Source of the DNA: Macropodus opercularis
Lineage: Eukaryota; Chordata; Actinopteri; Anabantiformes; Osphronemidae
Direction: 5' to 3'
Length of the DNA stretch: 64,000 nucleotides
NCBI GenBank assembly: GCA_030770545.1
Contig: CM061109.1
Span: 6,572,001 to 6,636,000, forward strand
Shown: piece after piece, positions 1-10,619 of the stretch
Layout of the letters: every line of letters starts with the position of its first letter
Numbering within the stretch: the first letter of the stretch is position 1
Program-made: the position numbers and the translations under genes
The notes under the pieces: generated by a model
What the model was told of the DNA's origin: nothing
The model's database searches: none
Seen by the model: only the letters and a program-made list of their open reading frames with translations

Positions 1-3000
1 ATTTTTAAGCTAGCGTAATCACAATTTCTTTACAACAAAGGGGTTAGATGAAGTTAGAAAGAGTGTATGGGTTGTGGGCTGTTCCCCAAAATATGTTTTC
101 CAGAAATATATCCACCCAGGAACCCAGATAATATTTGATTTACATGGGCTACATACTGCTACAGCTGTGCTTCTTCACCCAAGCGCTATATAGTATACTG
201 CCACAGTCAGATAGCCAGATTGTTTGCTTTCACTCCAGCTATCTGACCACCATGCCATAAAGCAAACTGTTTGCCAACTACCAAAACCGTGTCATGCAAG
301 TCTCTTGCTTATAATCTCCAGTGCCATTACTTGTGAAGCTGTACGATAGATCTTGTCAAGCTAAGGGAAAACTAAAGCTTACTTTAAAGATAGTTTTCAG
401 GCATACATTTCAATCATTTGTAAATGATTTTATGGAGATCTGAAATCTTTAAGTGTTTGGGACCATGTTATGACCTTTTAGTGTTGTTTACATCAGGATT
501 CTACACTCTGGATTAATATCGCCATATGCCTAGTCCCCTGCCATTTACCTCTGCGATCTAACAACTCAACTCCTGCAACTCATCCTTCTGGTAACACGTC
601 AAGTACAATGTATTTTACCATCCTGTTGGGGTTGAGATGACCCAACTAGGAAAAACTCAAACAGAGGCAGCAATAAGGTTTAATTATATGAATTTATTCT
701 CAGTGATGAGATAAAGTTATTCAAAAGCAGGCATACAAAGTCATCTCTGAAGGCTTCAGAACACAACAGAGAACACTAGAGACCTATACTTATACATATA
801 TACACATATACACATATTTACAGATATTACATTATGATATTTACATTATATATGGTAATATTCCAATACAAATACGAAGTTTTTTTTCTACTACATTCCT
901 CAAGTTGAATCTTAAGTATCCCCTAAGTGCCTTTAGAAAAGCCTGTTGCAATGTTGTATGTATGCTGTATATATGTTCATTCATGTTTGTCTTCTCTCTT
1001 TGTGTTGTAAGTGTTAGTGTGCAGTAGATAATTTGTGTTACAATTTAGTATTTGGTTCCGTGTCTTTGTTTTGGGTTTAGCGTTAGGATTGATTTAGAGT
1101 TCGTGTTTTGTCCGTGGGGGTTGTGTTTGTTCATGTTTGTCTTTCTTTCATTAAATGATTATTTTACTTTCACACCTGTGTCTGGGTTCGTGCAAGTGGG
1201 TCCGCCCTGGTTAGTTAGTCTAGTGAGCAGGGAAGAAGGCTCTGGTGGAGCTTCCCCTTAGCAGAGAGTTTTTGGTGCCATTGTGTGGCGATTTCAAGTC
1301 AGAACCAGGGGTTCAGGCCATCCGTATCATCGTTAAGTAAAATGTCATTCAGTTTAAGAGATTAAAAAGCCCCTGAGCTGTAGTTTGCCAATGCCTCACC
1401 TAGCACATAATAATGAGGTGCAATATGCTTGCAGGCAGGGTGTACATGGAATACCATAACCAAATGGCTGGCACAGTGTACACAAATACCTGACTAGTAT
1501 GGTCAAAATGGGATGCGTAACTAATTTTAGATTAAGCATGATAAAACTAAATAATGTGGGACTTTCAAATCCAGACTGGCTAATCAACATAGTGCCAGTG
1601 GGCAAACAGAGAGAAATAGCGGCAGAGATAGTAATCCCAGTGGCAGCATGAGGAGATAAAACAGAAGATGCTTTAGAAATACCAACAGATGACAGAAAAC
1701 CTAGAAAAGATGTCAACCATAAAGACAGTAGTGGTATCCGTGTTAATAGGAACACTTGGTGCTGTGACCCCTAAGCTATACTAAATATAAACTCATCCCA
1801 AGGCACTCAGACAGACACTGGACTCATCTGCAGTGTCATTGGCAATCTACATGGATGCCAAGTCAATTAATTGTAAAGAGGGAAACAAGTTGTGTGTTTT
1901 ATCATTAAACAAATGTGAGTAAGGTGACAAATATTGATCATATTTAAAGTGGAGAAAACGTAGTATAAAAAACAACAACAAATCAATCAACAGTGGCACC
2001 ATACATAACCACCACATATTTACAAAAGCACCTTTTGTTAATTTATTTTAAAATCAAAATATTTACTTAACATAAACATACTTAAATCAGTTTAAAACAG
2101 AATATTTTAAATGAAACGACATCAGATGCAGCACACTTAATTTATCCTTTATTATGTTAGTCTGCTCTGGACCAAACTAACTTAAGAATACATCTCCAAA
2201 GTAACTTAATGTAATATGTTTTCCGAAAAAATCTTCTCTTTTTTGCCTTATAGTTGATCTGTTTGCTTTGTGAGAGACAAACTCCTAAACTGTTGCCTCT
2301 GTCAAAAAACAAGGATGTATGCCATGCCCAATGCTTGCTGGTAGTGTCATCTATCCCCCCTGCTTGTATCTGAAACAGACAAGGGGCATCTTGTTGTTTT
2401 ATTACGGCTGGTGGAGAGGAAATGTAGCATCTGTGTCAGACCCTGGCTCAGGTATTTATCAGACACATAAAGCATGAACCTGTCTTCGCTGGGCTGCGCT
2501 GAAGACAGGCTAAATAAGAGAGGCGGGAACAAGAAATGGGAAGTTTTATCACAGTGTTTGTGGAATACCACCATATTTTCATTTGCCATTAAAACCTGTT
2601 GCCTTTTATTTACCAGAGATGCTTGTGGGATGGAGAAAGGATGACAGTAAATGAGCTTGTCTGTTGAAGCCTGACAGTTGTTGACACAGATGGAGATTTT
2701 TGCAATAGTGCCTCACCAAGAAAATTCACTCTGATTCAGAACTCCAGAATTGTCTGTAAAGTGTCACCTGTTTAAAAGGCGTTTCACTCGTAGACTGAAG
2801 GGCTTTTATGGAAGACACATTTCCCATATTAACTCTTGTCCTATTTGTTTTCAATATTATCTTTTTAGGTTGGCTATAGGGAGCTCCAACGGCATAAATT
2901 TCTTTCACTTGGTGGCTAGATAGGACAGGGCATGGACTTCAAAAGGAGATCAAAGGAAAAAACATTTTTCTCCCACAAATCCTTTCTATGGATTCTACAG

Positions 3001-3540
3001 TACAATATATACTGCCTGAGAGGAATTGAATGATGGATCACTTTAAGCTCTTGAAAATTTGATTGGATGGTACTTGTATACAACATTAATATAAAGATTA
3101 GCTGCTTAACTTCCTGTTCAATGCATTTGTTTTCAAAGTTCAAAAAAAAAAAAGTATTTTTCTGTGGCTTTACTAATTAATTTTAGTCAGTTTCACCAGT
3201 GTGTTTTTCCTTCCCTTCTCTTTGGTGATCAGTCTGCCACTTTCTGATCACCAGCATGCTCTTGGTTATTTTGTCTCCTGTGTCTAACCAAACATACCTT
3301 TCTGCTTGTATGAGCCTGCTAAACCTTGTTGTATACAGTGCTGTGAAATTAAATATCCATGCATTAAAACAAAATGTTACAAAATACCCAGGTAGCGTGT
3401 CCAAGTTTTTTCACATGAATATTTAAAAACAATATACATCATCCTAGTTCACATGTAATTTATTCAGGGGACACAAGACACGCACAAATACAATAGTGGT
3501 GTAATTAGTATTACAATTAATAGTCAAATGTTTTTCATAA
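1..3540. other. Intergenic, no gene recognised
   Basis: I see no exon with flanking splice signals or recognisable protein similarity in this stretch. The open frames present are short and low in complexity. Simple AT-rich runs are common, for example TA/CA-rich sequence near 780-850. Parts may be old transposon sequence that I cannot name. Confidence 0.6.
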
Positions 3541-3549
3541 TTCATAATA

Positions 3550-4106
3550 CACTATATTGCCAAAAGTATTCGCTCACCCATCCAAATAATGGGAATCAGT
3601 GCACAAAACAAGGTGCATAAAGACATGTATGACAGAGTCAGGTGTGGATAAATTTGAGTCCTGACCTCAACCTGATAGAACACCTTTGGGATGAGTTAGA
3701 ACAGAGACTTATCGTCCAACATCATTGTGTGACCTCACAAATGTGCTTCTGGAAGAACGGTCAAAAATTCCCATAAACACACTCCTTGTGGACAGCCTTC
3801 CCAGAAGAGTTGAAGCTGTTATAGCTGCAAAGGGTGGACCGACTGTTTACTCCGGGGGTCTCCGGTTTCCTCCCACAGGTCAATTGGAAAAAAAGGATTT
3901 GCCCGTAGGTGTGAGTGTGTGCGTGACTCTATATGCGATGGACTGGCGATCTGTCCAGGGTGTACCCTGCCTCTCACCCATAGCCAGCTGGGATAGGCTC
4001 CAGCACGCCCGCGACCCCTTCAGGGAAAAAGCGGTAGAGGATGAATGGGTTAGGAATAGGATGCCACTTAAGTTCATATGCGAGTCAGGCTTTAGGCAAT
4101 ATAGTG
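3550..4106. mobile_element. Miniature/deleted Tc1-like transposon with TA target sites
   Basis: The ends are inverted: CACTATATTGCC at 3550-3561 and GGCAATATAGTG at 4095-4106, each flanked by TA (3548-3549 and 4107-4108), the target duplication of Tc1/mariner transposons. Inside, around 3655-3840, the plus strand keeps a decayed Tc1 transposase C-terminus: the DLNPIEHLWDELEQRL-like region with the catalytic Glu, followed by a frameshifted tail. Most of the transposase is missing, so this is a non-autonomous deletion derivative. It is interrupted by a second repeat at about 3846-4062. Confidence 0.8.
3846..4062 (+). repeat. Interspersed teleost retroposon module nested in the Tc1 element
   Basis: The sequence contains the phrases GGTTTCCTCCCACAG, ATGGACTGGCGATCTGTCC and GGGATAGGCTCCAGCACGCC. 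This is a very common fish interspersed repeat, probably a LINE/SINE 3' module. Related pieces are seen at about 32490-32700 and 50168-50285. It sits between the two halves of the Tc1-like element, so it inserted later. The exact family is not assigned. Confidence 0.65.
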
Positions 4107-4347
4107 TATGTATGTATGCCAAACATATAGTATTGACAGAATCTGAGATTAGCACACAAGTGAACAATTGACAAAAAGTCATTGTGAAATTATATTCTTT
4201 GGAATGATTTGCCTGTGTGGCTACAGTAAAAATGTGGTAAATCAAACCTGATTTATAATAGACAGAAACACACACACACAAAGTTAACTTATTACTTTCG
4301 TACTGTTACTTAAAGAAATCAAGTTGGCAAGTTGAAAAACAGAATCA

Positions 4348-4353
4348 TTTATT
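4348..4353 (-). terminator. Candidate polyadenylation signal for c1ql2
   Basis: On the minus strand this reads AATAAA, about 730 bases downstream of the c1ql2 stop codon. If used, the 3' UTR would contain the diverged C1q exon copy at 4553-4611. This rests on the hexamer alone. Confidence 0.3.
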
Positions 4354-4552
4354 CAAATCACCGACCAATGAATATGAAGACATAGAAACCACAACACTGG
4401 ACAGTTAGTGCATGCTAATACACTTATATATGAGTTCATAAATTCCAGTTACTTCAATATGCACAATTGAATACACATATACACCAAGTAAAAATAGTCT
4501 TACAACAATCTGTAATAGCCTCTGTATTGCCTGATCAAAAATGACCTCATCA

Positions 4553-4611
4553 TGTATTTGTTGTTGTTTCCGCCATGCACCTTGCTGCCGTCAAGTTTGA
4601 CATAAATCGTG
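4553..4611 (-). pseudogene. Diverged partial copy of the c1ql2 C1q-domain exon
   Basis: On the minus strand this short block encodes TIYVKLDGSKVHGGNNNKY. It matches EIYVKLDGGKAHGGNNNKY of the real second exon of c1ql2 (5083-5262), which lies about 500 bases upstream in gene direction. After NNNKY the similarity stops (MMRS follows instead of STFSGF), so the FLLYPD end is absent. Upstream only a weak trace of the C1q strand remains. It is best read as a decayed tandem duplication of part of the exon. It could be an alternative 3' exon, but the missing C1q C-terminus argues against that. Confidence 0.7.
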
Positions 4612-5082
4612 TCTTGAATAATCCCAACTCTACAATACGCACACCGTGAAACCTATAACACCACCAACGTTAATGAAGAGTTTAAATGCCATAAATGACT
4701 CTTGCAGTCTTAAACACTGGGAAGAGAGAACTGTTTGAAATTGTTTCCATAGTTTCACTTTTACCACAAGAAGAAACTGATCCATAAAGATCATTGAATG
4801 AACTTATTTCTAAAGATAAGCAGCAAAACAATTTTCCCCCACATTTTTGAAGTGTTATTACAGCAGGAAATTTTTAATACTAAACATTAGAGATCCTATA
4901 CAAGTAGTTGAATGAATGAGATTTGGTGCTTCTAGTGTCTTTCTCATGATAGTCTAAACTACATAATTACATCAAAAGGCGGATTGTTGATGAAAAGGGT
5001 GGTACTGGAACAGTAAACCAATCTGACGACAAAAATCTATCTAGCTCCATTCGCTGATGGCAGTTTGGTTTTGCAATCCACA

Positions 5083-6184
5083 TTAGTCCGGGTACAAAAG
5101 AAAACCGGAAAACGTGCTGTATTTGTTGTTATTTCCACCGTGAGCCTTGCCGCCGTCAAGTTTGACATAAATCTCGTCACCGGAGTCGAGATGGAGGACA
5201 ACGCTGTTGCTGGCGTAGTCGTAATTCTGGTCGGCATCCTGCGCTATAGCGCTGGCTCGAACCTGCAAAATAAGAGCGAAAGAGAGAGAATTGACCAATT
5301 GGCAAATATATATACCGTCGTATAGAAGTGACAGAAGTGTAAACCTGAAATTAATCAAACCATTTACAGATGACTTAATGTCACGGGTTTGGATACATGT
5401 TATTCAGCGTGTTAAACAGTTAAAGTTAGTTAAAAAATGGCTATAAGAATGTACTTTAACATCTAAACCACGATTATTTTGCATGCGTAATTTACCTTCG
5501 TGGCTCTCTTTGCTCAATGCAGAGGTTACCTCTAAGAAACCTACAAAAATCGTAATTACTCACAGTCGACCAAACCTCAAGTTGGAGGGTAAACAGATTA
5601 TTTACCTGTCCGTTTTTGCACAGGTCTGCCCACATGCTTGTCCCATCTCCTCCACGCATTAGGACATGATATGTGAAGTAATACATCCCAGACACCTGGC
5701 AGGTGAACTTTCCCGTTGTTGAGTCGTAGTGGTTCCCCAGGTTCGTAACAACATCGTCGAACCTCAACACTTCGTATCCCTCATGAGGATTTTTCAGTCC
5801 AACGTAAAACGCTATTTTTGCCCTGCCAATAACGGAACCAACCTCTACGTTTTTCTCTGTTTGCGCTGTGCCCACAACCCCTGGAAACGCGATGTTCCCA
5901 TCTGCTCTATCCCCCGGCGGTCCTCTTGGACCAGGTGGCCCAGGTTCTCCAGGTGCCCCCCTTAGCCCTGGTTTCCCTGGCCGACCCGGCTCACCTTTAA
6001 TCCCGTGAACAAAAGTCGGGGAAGGGATAGCGCTTAAGTCCTGCATGACTTCCAGAGCTGCGGCGCTCGGTTTGAGATTGTACGGGTCACAGATCATCCG
6101 ACAGACGCCGATCATCTCATAGTGTGCATCGGTCTTGGATGTTTGGACCAGGAGGAGAACTGCGATAATGAGAATCAGAACCAT
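5083..6184 (-). CDS. c1ql2: C1q-like protein 2 (secreted C1q/TNF-family synaptic organiser)
   Basis: There are two coding exons: 6184-5606 and 5262-5083. The donor CAG|GTAAAT and acceptor GCAG|GT join in phase 0. The product is 252 aa, using the ATG at 6182-6184. A further in-frame ATG at 6236-6238 would add 18 residues, but family members begin near MVL as here. Residues 1-18 are a signal peptide, followed by HYEMIGVCRMICDPY with the paired N-terminal cysteines of C1QL proteins. About 61-93 is a short Gly-X-Y collagen stretch, and about 122-252 is the C1q domain with NLGNHYDSTTGKFTC, MRGGDGTSMWADLC and the end FLLYPD. The AALEVMQDLSA segment favours C1QL2 over C1QL1, 3 or 4. C1QL proteins are secreted multimers that bind neuronal receptors such as ADGRB3 and organise synapses. 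The human protein is slightly longer (287 aa). The linker between collagen and C1q is shortened here. Confidence 0.93.
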
Positions 6185-6239
6185 GATGGCTGTTGATTTT
6201 TGTTGTTGATGGCGGCTGTTTTTCTCTGAGAAGTCCAAG

Positions 6240-7320
6240 ATGCAAATGCTAAAAAGTCTGTTTTTTAGACGTAATGGTGGAAGGGGATACGAGCGCTAAA
6301 AGCCACGACAAAAAGAGACCGAAAAAATGTGTGAGACTCAAACACAAGATTAAGATAAGAGACGAGAGAAAGAGAGAAACAAACACGTTGCAAATCCATG
6401 CGCAATTTACCCTGCAGCTCGTAGCACGGTGCCACTGTCACTTGACATCACACTGTTGACAGGAGATATATTCGTTGTGGCACGGCTTGACGTGGCGCGT
6501 CTAAGAACAGAAGGGGGCTTCCAGAGGTTTTTGTTCGTCCGTAATAAGCGAGAGGGTAATCGAAAGCCACTGACGTAATAAATGTAGGCAATTTAGATTA
6601 ATTCTGCAACAGCAACCATTTCATCTTTATGTATGAATTCTGAATCCCTCTGTATTGCTTCAAGAGAATTGCATTACTGGCATTACTGAAACCCCTTAGC
6701 AGACTATGGATCTTTTCCTCTTTACAAAGAGTCTGAATAACAACTTCATAAGATAATTGGGTATGGAGGTGTATGACGTTGAGTTGTACAGTGCAGCATT
6801 TCTGTTGAATTTTTCCTTTTAAATTAAAAAAACAACAACCAGATAATCAAATACATTATCTGTATTTCATTTTCCCCAAAACTAGCTTTTCCATTTTTTT
6901 TACCTTCCCGATAAAGGACCACATCGTGTTTAATCTCTTTTCAAGTTTAACGCGTTTCTGTTAAACGACTAAATGTGAAATAAAAAAAAAAAACCACAAT
7001 GTTGTTATTTCAGTTAAAGAAAGGTCTATCTAAATAAGTCTGTCTGTAAAACTGTGCAATGTGTGCACTGAAACAGACTAGAACTACGGTAATCTTTCTT
7101 CTTGATAGAATGGTCCTTAAACGGTTAAAGTCCAACACACGCTATCTAGTTTGTTTCACTCTCTTCTAATGAAAATGGATATGACCAGTTGGGGTGATTC
7201 AAGACATTTATGAATGGGGTATCCCTGGGGTGCATTATTTTGGCCTATAATACACTTACTGGCATCTACCATAGTGCTGGCATCCGAAGTGCATGTGATT
7301 TAGATTGTTCTAAGGTTTGT
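6240..7320. other. Upstream region of c1ql2, no gene recognised
   Basis: This lies upstream of c1ql2 on its transcribed side and would hold its 5' UTR and promoter. I see no clear TATA box or CpG island and no coding exon. The distal part up to the RTE LINE at 7320 is AT-rich and featureless. Confidence 0.5.
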
Positions 7321-8905
7321 AATCGGTGTGTTGTCAGGGAAGAAGAAAGTGGACAAGAAGACTTGGTGGTTGAATGAGGAAGTCCAGGTGTACATACAGA
7401 GAAAGAGGCTAGCTAAAAAGAAATGGGACACTGAGAGAACAGATGAGAGCAGACAGGAGTACAGGGAGATGCAGCGTAGGGTGAAGGTAGAAGTGGCCAA
7501 ACAAAGGGCATATAATGACTTGTATACTAGCTTGGGCAGTAAGGAGGAAGAGGTGGATTTGTCCAAGTTGATGAGGCAAAAAGATAGAGATGGTAAGAAG
7601 ATGCAGCAGGTTAGGGTGATCAAAGATAGGGATCGAAATGGGATAGGGATCGAAATGTAGGTGCCAGGAGTGTGATAGGAAGATGGAAGGCGTGTTTGAA
7701 GAGTTGATGAATGAGGAAAATGAAAGAGAATGAAGAGTAGAAGAGGTGACTGTTGTGGAGCAGGAAGTAGGAATGATTAGAGTGAAGTGAGGAGGGCATT
7801 TGTCAGCAGCAATATGGTTTCATGTCTAGAAAGACTACAACAGATGCAGTTTTTGCCCCGAAGATGCTGATGGAGAAGTACAGAGATAGGAAAAGGGAGT
7901 CGTACTGTGTAAGATAAGATAAGATAATACTTTATTTATCCCGCAGAGGGGAAATTCTGGTGACCCAGCAGCAGTAAAGAACAGTTGGAAAATAAGAAAA
8001 TACAAAAAGTTCCAATAGTTACAAAAAAAGAGTAAAATATGTTACACATTATATACAAAAAAGAAAATGTACATATTTAAAACATAAACATAAAAAGTGC
8101 AAAGTGCCAAAATGAAAAAAAAGAAGAGAAAACAAAATAAAAAAATAACATGCATGCAACATGGACACCGCACGGCACACATCACACTATAAAACATGCT
8201 TTACAGTCATGTTGATGTGTTGTAGAGTCTTATTGCCGTGGGTATGAAGGACCTCCGGTAGCGCTCAGTCCTGCAGTCGGGTGCAGCAGTCTCGCGCTGT
8301 GCGAGCTGCGTTGGTCCTCCACGGTTTGGTGCAAGGGGTGGGAGGGGTTGGCCATGATGGATGACAGTTTCGCCTGCGTCCGTGCTCTGTCCGTGCTGCC
8401 GCCTGCCCAGCACACAACATCGTAGAGGACTGCCGATGCCACTACCGTGTCGTAGAAAGTCCGTAGGAGTGCCCTGCACACCCCAAAGGACCTCACTCGC
8501 CTCAGCAGGTGGAGGCGACTCTGGCCCCTCCTGTACAGGGCATCAGAGTTGTCAGTCCAGTCCATCATCCACCCCGATGCCCGCCTGGTAGGCAAACTGC
8601 AGCGGGTCCAGCGCCGAGCTCACCTGGGTGCGGAGGTATCTTAGCTTCGTGTCTTCGTAGATCTAGAGAAAGCATATGACAGGGTGCCGAGAGAGGAGCT
8701 GTGGTATTCTATGAGAAAGGCAGAGAACTATGTTAAAGTAGAGCAGGACATGTATGACAGCTGTAAGACAGTGGTGAGGTGTGCTGTAGGTGTGACAGAG
8801 GAGTTCAAAGTGGCAGTGGGTCTGCATCAGGATGTTGGCCCTGAAGGTGTAATAGGTACGAAAGGGTAGGCAGGTAGAGAATCTGCAGCAAGGCATGTAA
8901 AACTG
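7320..8905 (+). mobile_element. Decayed RTE-type LINE, split by a second LINE
   Basis: The plus-strand frame at 7328-7660 encodes a pre-RT segment (TWWLNEEVQVYIQRKRLAKK and MQRRVKVEVAKQRAYNDLY) typical of RTE-like non-LTR retrotransposons of fish. After frameshifts the reverse transcriptase follows (YGFMSRKTTTDAVFA near 7815), stops at ESYCV near 7915, and resumes near 8640 with VFVDLEKAYDRVPREELW through VVRCAVGVTEEFKVAVGLHQ. About 730 bases of foreign LINE lie between the halves. The catalytic FADD region is not present and frames are broken, so the copy is dead. Confidence 0.8.
7913..8640 (-). mobile_element. 3' end of a CR1/Rex-like LINE nested in the RTE LINE
   Basis: On the minus strand this encodes the C-terminus of a non-LTR reverse transcriptase: YRRGQSRLHLLRRVRSFGVC, then YDTVVASAVLYDVVCWAGGS, KLSSIMANPSHPLH and RYRRSFIPTAIRLYNTST. 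There is one frameshift. It ends in a tail whose plus-strand reading is a short GATAA repeat followed by ACTTTATTTATCCC. It interrupts the RTE frame between ESYCV and VFVDLEKAY. A short GTGT is shared at the two junctions as a possible target duplication. Confidence 0.8.
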
Positions 8906-8942
8906 CGACTCTGCACTAGTGAGTGTAAATTCATGTTGTCTT

Positions 8943-9290
8943 TACAGTACTGTGCAAAAGTTTTAGGCAGGTGTGAAAAAAGTGTAAAGAAAGAGTGTGT
9001 GTAAAGAAAGAATACTTTCATAAATGTAAATAATGATTGTTTATTTTTGTCAATTTACAAAATGCAAGGTGAGAGAAAAGACAAAAGAAAAATCTTAATC
9101 AAATCAATATTTGGTGTTACTATGTCAGTACAGTAAGTACTGAAAGTGATAGCATGGCCCCCACAGAGCGCTGATCGCAACATCATCGAGACAGAAGGAT
9201 GTGAGAAACCGTGCATCCACAGAAAATCTGTGGTTAGTTCTCCAAGATGTTTGGAACAACCTACCAGCCGAGTTCCGAGTTGTACCTAGA
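8943..9290. mobile_element. Tc1-like transposon end fragment
   Basis: The sequence TACTGTGCAAAAGTTTTAGG with the following GCAGGTGTGAAAAA is a Tc1-family terminal repeat. The same end recurs at about 30170-30290. Downstream on the plus strand near 9222-9275, SVLQDVWNNLPAEFRV-like codons resemble a Tc1 transposase C-terminus. The remainder is deleted. Confidence 0.55.
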
Positions 9291-9929
9291 ATAATTGCTT
9301 CTGATAGATAGATCTTTATAGATGGATATTTATTGTCATTGTCACATGTACAATGAAAAATGCTGTTTTGAAGACAAAGGTTCATTTCAGAGTAGACATG
9401 CACCACCACTGAAGAAGTGAAATTGTACACACATCAAAAATCTAAAGGTTATGTGTGAATACGTCAGTAACGTACAAAACCGGATGAACATTTTTTTAAT
9501 TAGGCCAACACGCACATTCTGCCGACATATTTTAGGAAGATTTTTTTAATTGACAATGGACTGAGTACCCTCCCAACTGTCTGCCTGCTCAGCTGTGGTC
9601 AAGCCCAGAGGCCTGATCTTGCACAGACAGTTTTTTTAGAATCTAATCTTGTAAATCTGATTCACAAGGCCCAAAAGCAAATTGAACAGAAATGTGTCTA
9701 ACATGAAACCAACTGGATGCAGGTACTCACTGACATTTTTAACTTTCACTACTAATCTTTGTTTGAGCTTTATATTATTTCTCATGAAGAAATGGGTCGT
9801 GGGTGCAGCAGTATATGTATATATACATTTCAAGTTAAAGACTTTTTTAGATTTGCAACAGATACAATTTTTATTTAGTGATGCGCAGCTCCTGCAATTT
9901 GTATTCTACATAGTAAATAGGCTTAGACT

Positions 9930-10456
9930 GCTGGGAGACCTCCTTCATACACTGATCTCCTCTGTTTTTCTATTTATTCTATTCAGTAACATGATACCAT
10001 GTCCACTAACTTATTACTAACTTTGTCTCTTTTTCCCTTGTAGTTGTGCTTCTCCCTTTCTGTCTCTTCTGTCGTCTGTCTACACGTATCATCAGACTCA
10101 GAGCTGTGTGTCTCCAGTGTTCAGCTGCTGGTCCAACCATTGTGTCTTTGTCTGTTGCTGATTGTTGTTGTTGTGTTGTTTTCTCTCTTTTCTATCCCTT
10201 CACCCCAACTGGTCAAGGCAGATGGCCGCCCACATTGAGCCTGGGTCTGCTGGAGGATTCGTCCTCGTTAGAGAGGGAGTTTATCATCTCCACTGTTGCT
10301 ATTAAAGTGTACAATCTATCGATTGACTCCAATTAAAAGCTGCTCTATGTGGGATTTGCTGGGTTTAGTTGTGTAAGGTCTCAAACCTTACTTGTAAAGT
10401 GCCTTGAGATAACTGATGTTGTGAATTTATGCTATATAAATAAAACTGAATTGAAT
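9930..10456 (+). mobile_element. L2/CR1-type LINE 3' UTR copy
   Basis: This is one of several copies of the same 3' UTR. Shared phrases are CTCAGAGCTGTGTGTCTCCA, CACATTGAGCCTGGGTCTGC, GTAAAGTGCCTTGAGATAAC and the end TATATAAATAAAACTGAATT with a GAATT-type tail. The fullest copy (minus strand, 35211-35945) has the same UTR directly after a reverse-transcriptase C-terminus, which identifies the family as LINE-derived. Confidence 0.75.
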
Positions 10457-10619
10457 CTTTATTAATTTAAACGGGTAGGGATTTTAGGACTTCACAATGG
10501 GGGCGGTAAGTGAACAATGTATTAAATTTATTAGATAGTCTATCAGCACTTATAGATTCACTCTAGACATCATCTGCTGATTAGGTTATGTGACATCTGG
10601 ACTTTTTTTCACTCTGGAC

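Noticed and set aside
1396..1755. 119-codon minus-strand open frame
   Set aside because: It is hydrophobic and Cys/Ser/Leu-rich with no recognisable domain, and there are no splice-linked partners; likely the chance reverse of an unassigned repeat.
3725..4171. 148-codon plus-strand open frame
   Set aside because: It spans the Tc1 remnant and a nested retroposon module, so it is a chance fusion through two repeats.
10044..10336. Leu/Val/Cys-rich open frames resembling membrane proteins
   Set aside because: They lie in the LINE 3' UTR copy; the same apparent protein appears at 41140-41430 only because the repeat is copied.
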